DNA from: Bugula neritina
Lineage: Eukaryota > Bryozoa > Gymnolaemata > Cheilostomatida > Bugulidae
Assembly (NCBI GenBank): GCA_964035545.1
Contig: OZ037768.1
Coordinates: 21,140,700 to 21,204,699, forward strand
Reading direction: 5' to 3'
DNA: 64,000 nt
This document shows positions 62,597-64,000 of the stretch, one piece after another; the first letter of the stretch is position 1; each line of letters opens with the position of its first letter. The translations under genes and the position numbers were made by a program. The notes beneath the pieces were generated by a model that made no database searches, was not told where the DNA came from, and saw only the letters and a program-made list of their open reading frames with translations.

Positions 62597-63654
62597 TCAT
62601 ACGTTTGATGGACTCCTGTAGCGACCGGAGTTCACTGGATGCGGCATGAATGCGGGGGGGGGGGGGGCTAGTCTGTATACTTCTCGCTCCAGGTCGTTTG
62701 CCCTAGTCTCTACTTCTCGTAGGTTGCGGGCTAGGGGGGATGAGCGGGAGAAGGTCTGCTGTTGCCGGTATCTTTTTCGTTCTGAGGATGGGAGTGGGGG
62801 AGGGAGTGTGTACGTCTTCGTGTCTACCCTCTGTAGTACGACACGGGGAAGTGTATGCGGTTGACGTAGGGGACTGAGAGGCGGGGAATTAGATGATTTG
62901 GTAGACTTATCCAGGGGTTCAGAGATGATGGGTCGAGGAGAGGGAAAGCCTTGCTCCAGGCGAGACAGCCGAGCTGGGTCGGTGATGAGAGGTCTGATAG
63001 CTTCAAGGAATGCGGGGTACGATGATTTATCTACGTCGTATCCTGAAAGCAATGCATGGTGCGTTGATGACGCAGTAGATAATCTCAATTGTAACTATAT
63101 TCCCCGCAGGGGCAGAACGTCGTGATATAATGCTGTGGCAAATGGACTCTCAGTCTACGATGGGTTGTAAACCGCTGTTGACATAGCCGGCACTCGCGGT
63201 TACTGTCATCTCCTATATGTTTCTTAATTTCCGTCTCTGTGGCAGGGGTAGTCCAGTTAGAGGTTGCTTCTAGCTGGGGTGGCAGTTGTTTGGTTGTGGA
63301 AGTTGGTGGGGCCGGCTCCGGGTCCCACGCCATCTCTAGGGAAGGCATGCCCGGAGAGACGGGCGCGAGTGTGTCTACAAAAGTAGAATTATTGTTAGAT
63401 CGCGGTGGATCTTTACAACATAATTCTAGTGACTGTCGACTGTTACTAGTCTGAGAGTCACAACTTTTAGAATGCACTCGAGAAACCAGTGAATCATGTG
63501 TGGACTGACCAAGAACAGTGTCTAGCTCCAGGTCTAACAGACCGTCGGCCATTACAGTGTCCTCGTCGTCATTCACGTGAAATGTGGTTCCCAGTAATTC
63601 TGATTCAATCTGATGAATTAGTTCAGAATTTACTGGCATCGAGCCCGTTTCCAT
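62597..63654 (-). pseudogene. Gypsy 2 ORF3 zinc-finger protein, frameshifted
   Basis: The first part (63654-63085) starts METGSMPVNSELIHQIESEL and carries CRLCQQRFTTHRRLRVHLPQ followed by H (C-X2-C-X12-H-X3-H), then TTFCPCGEYSYN and TGA. The homologous continuation (YPAFLEAIRPLITDPARL, then a Ser/Pro-rich part) is in another frame from 63088 down to 62597, so one base was probably lost near 63088. The order of parts is the same as in Gypsy 1 ORF3. A 14-C run (minus strand) lies at 62654-62667. A donor-like CAG|GTAAGC occurs upstream near 63685. Confidence 0.75.
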
Positions 63655-63699
63655 GGATAGGAATACAAGACTTATACTGGCTTACCTGTGAACTCGGTA

Positions 63700-64000
63700 T
63701 TAATGTCCATACTCAACGTTCTTGGTAAGGTTGGAGCTAGTTGTGAAGTACGTCTGCCTTTGGCGATGTCAGCTTAAGAAAAGGCTGGGCATCGTTTCTG
63801 AGGCACGAGGTCGGAACTATTTGCTTTACGCGCATTAATTCCTCCCACTATTCCGCCCTCGCAAAAGTTGATATTTGCGTGGGGTTCACAACTCCAACAT
63901 TTTACCGTACGGTTTTCCCCTAGACTTTCATGCGTGCCGCTTTTAATGCAGTCACATACGAAGTCTTTTAAATATGGTGGGGGTTTCCTCGTGCGCTGTC
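63700..64000 (-). pseudogene. Gypsy 2 sequence matching the Gypsy 1 pol tail
   Basis: The minus strand reads KDFVCDCIKSG...ESLGENRT and CWSCEPHANINFC, in the manner of Gypsy 1 27855-27975. It runs off the window. Confidence 0.65.

Larger units (their letters stand above)
61996..64000 (-). mobile_element. Gypsy retrotransposon, 3' part (Gypsy 2), cut by window end
   Basis: The minus-strand element has its 3' LTR at 61996-62301, then ORF3, then pol-end sequence reaching 64000. The last 150 bp align with 27826-27970 of Gypsy 1 in reverse complement (for example CTAGGGGAAAACCGTACG). Gag and pol should lie beyond the window. Confidence 0.9.

Overview
The window is a piece of an AT-rich invertebrate metazoan genome. 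Evidence: GT-AG introns, a caspase with a ROCO (Roc-COR) module, a D8C domain, Ty3/Gypsy and Penelope-like retroelements, a hAT element, minisatellites and long (TA)n runs. A sponge or another early-branching animal would fit, but the sequence alone does not decide this. Host DNA is strongly AT-rich, and the Gypsy bodies stand out as GC-richer islands.

Layout. 1-4680: a ~30-bp minisatellite organised into higher-order blocks, followed by hairpin elements and a (TA)n run (to 5374). 5380-7800: unclassified AT-rich DNA with one diverged direct duplication. 7820-14740: copy 1 of a segmental duplication, carrying a hAT remnant and a second ~1.1-kb insertion. 14895-41607: one large + strand gene. 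My model has 17 exons whose phases all match; it predicts about 1451 aa with an N-terminal segment, six tandem 141-bp leucine-rich-repeat exons, a large LRR-Roc-COR exon, an acidic linker and a complete caspase domain with its His/Cys dyad. Its introns hold two Penelope-like remnants (one with a GIY-YIG endonuclease and hammerhead-ribozyme-like ends), a 7.5-kb Gypsy nested inside the second Penelope, and smaller debris. 41608-43737: intergenic. 43738-45940: truncated minus-strand Gypsy whose LTR has six 10-bp palindromes at 20-21-bp spacing upstream of its TATA box. 46798-49023: five-exon minus-strand gene for a secreted 251-aa D8C protein. 49024-57460: intergenic DNA with a partial duplicate of the D8C locus, a perfect 110-bp palindrome, minisatellites and decayed zinc-finger coding sequence. 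57460-61995: copy 2 of the segmental duplication. 61996-64000: the 3' part of another minus-strand Gypsy, cut by the window end.

The most interesting element is the LRR-Roc-COR-caspase fusion. ROCO proteins are GTPase-regulated scaffolds and caspases are activated by induced proximity. A Roc-COR module in place of a CARD or DED prodomain would suggest nucleotide-controlled caspase activation. Because copy 1 of the segmental duplication ends just upstream of this gene, copy 2 may lead into a paralogue beyond the right edge.
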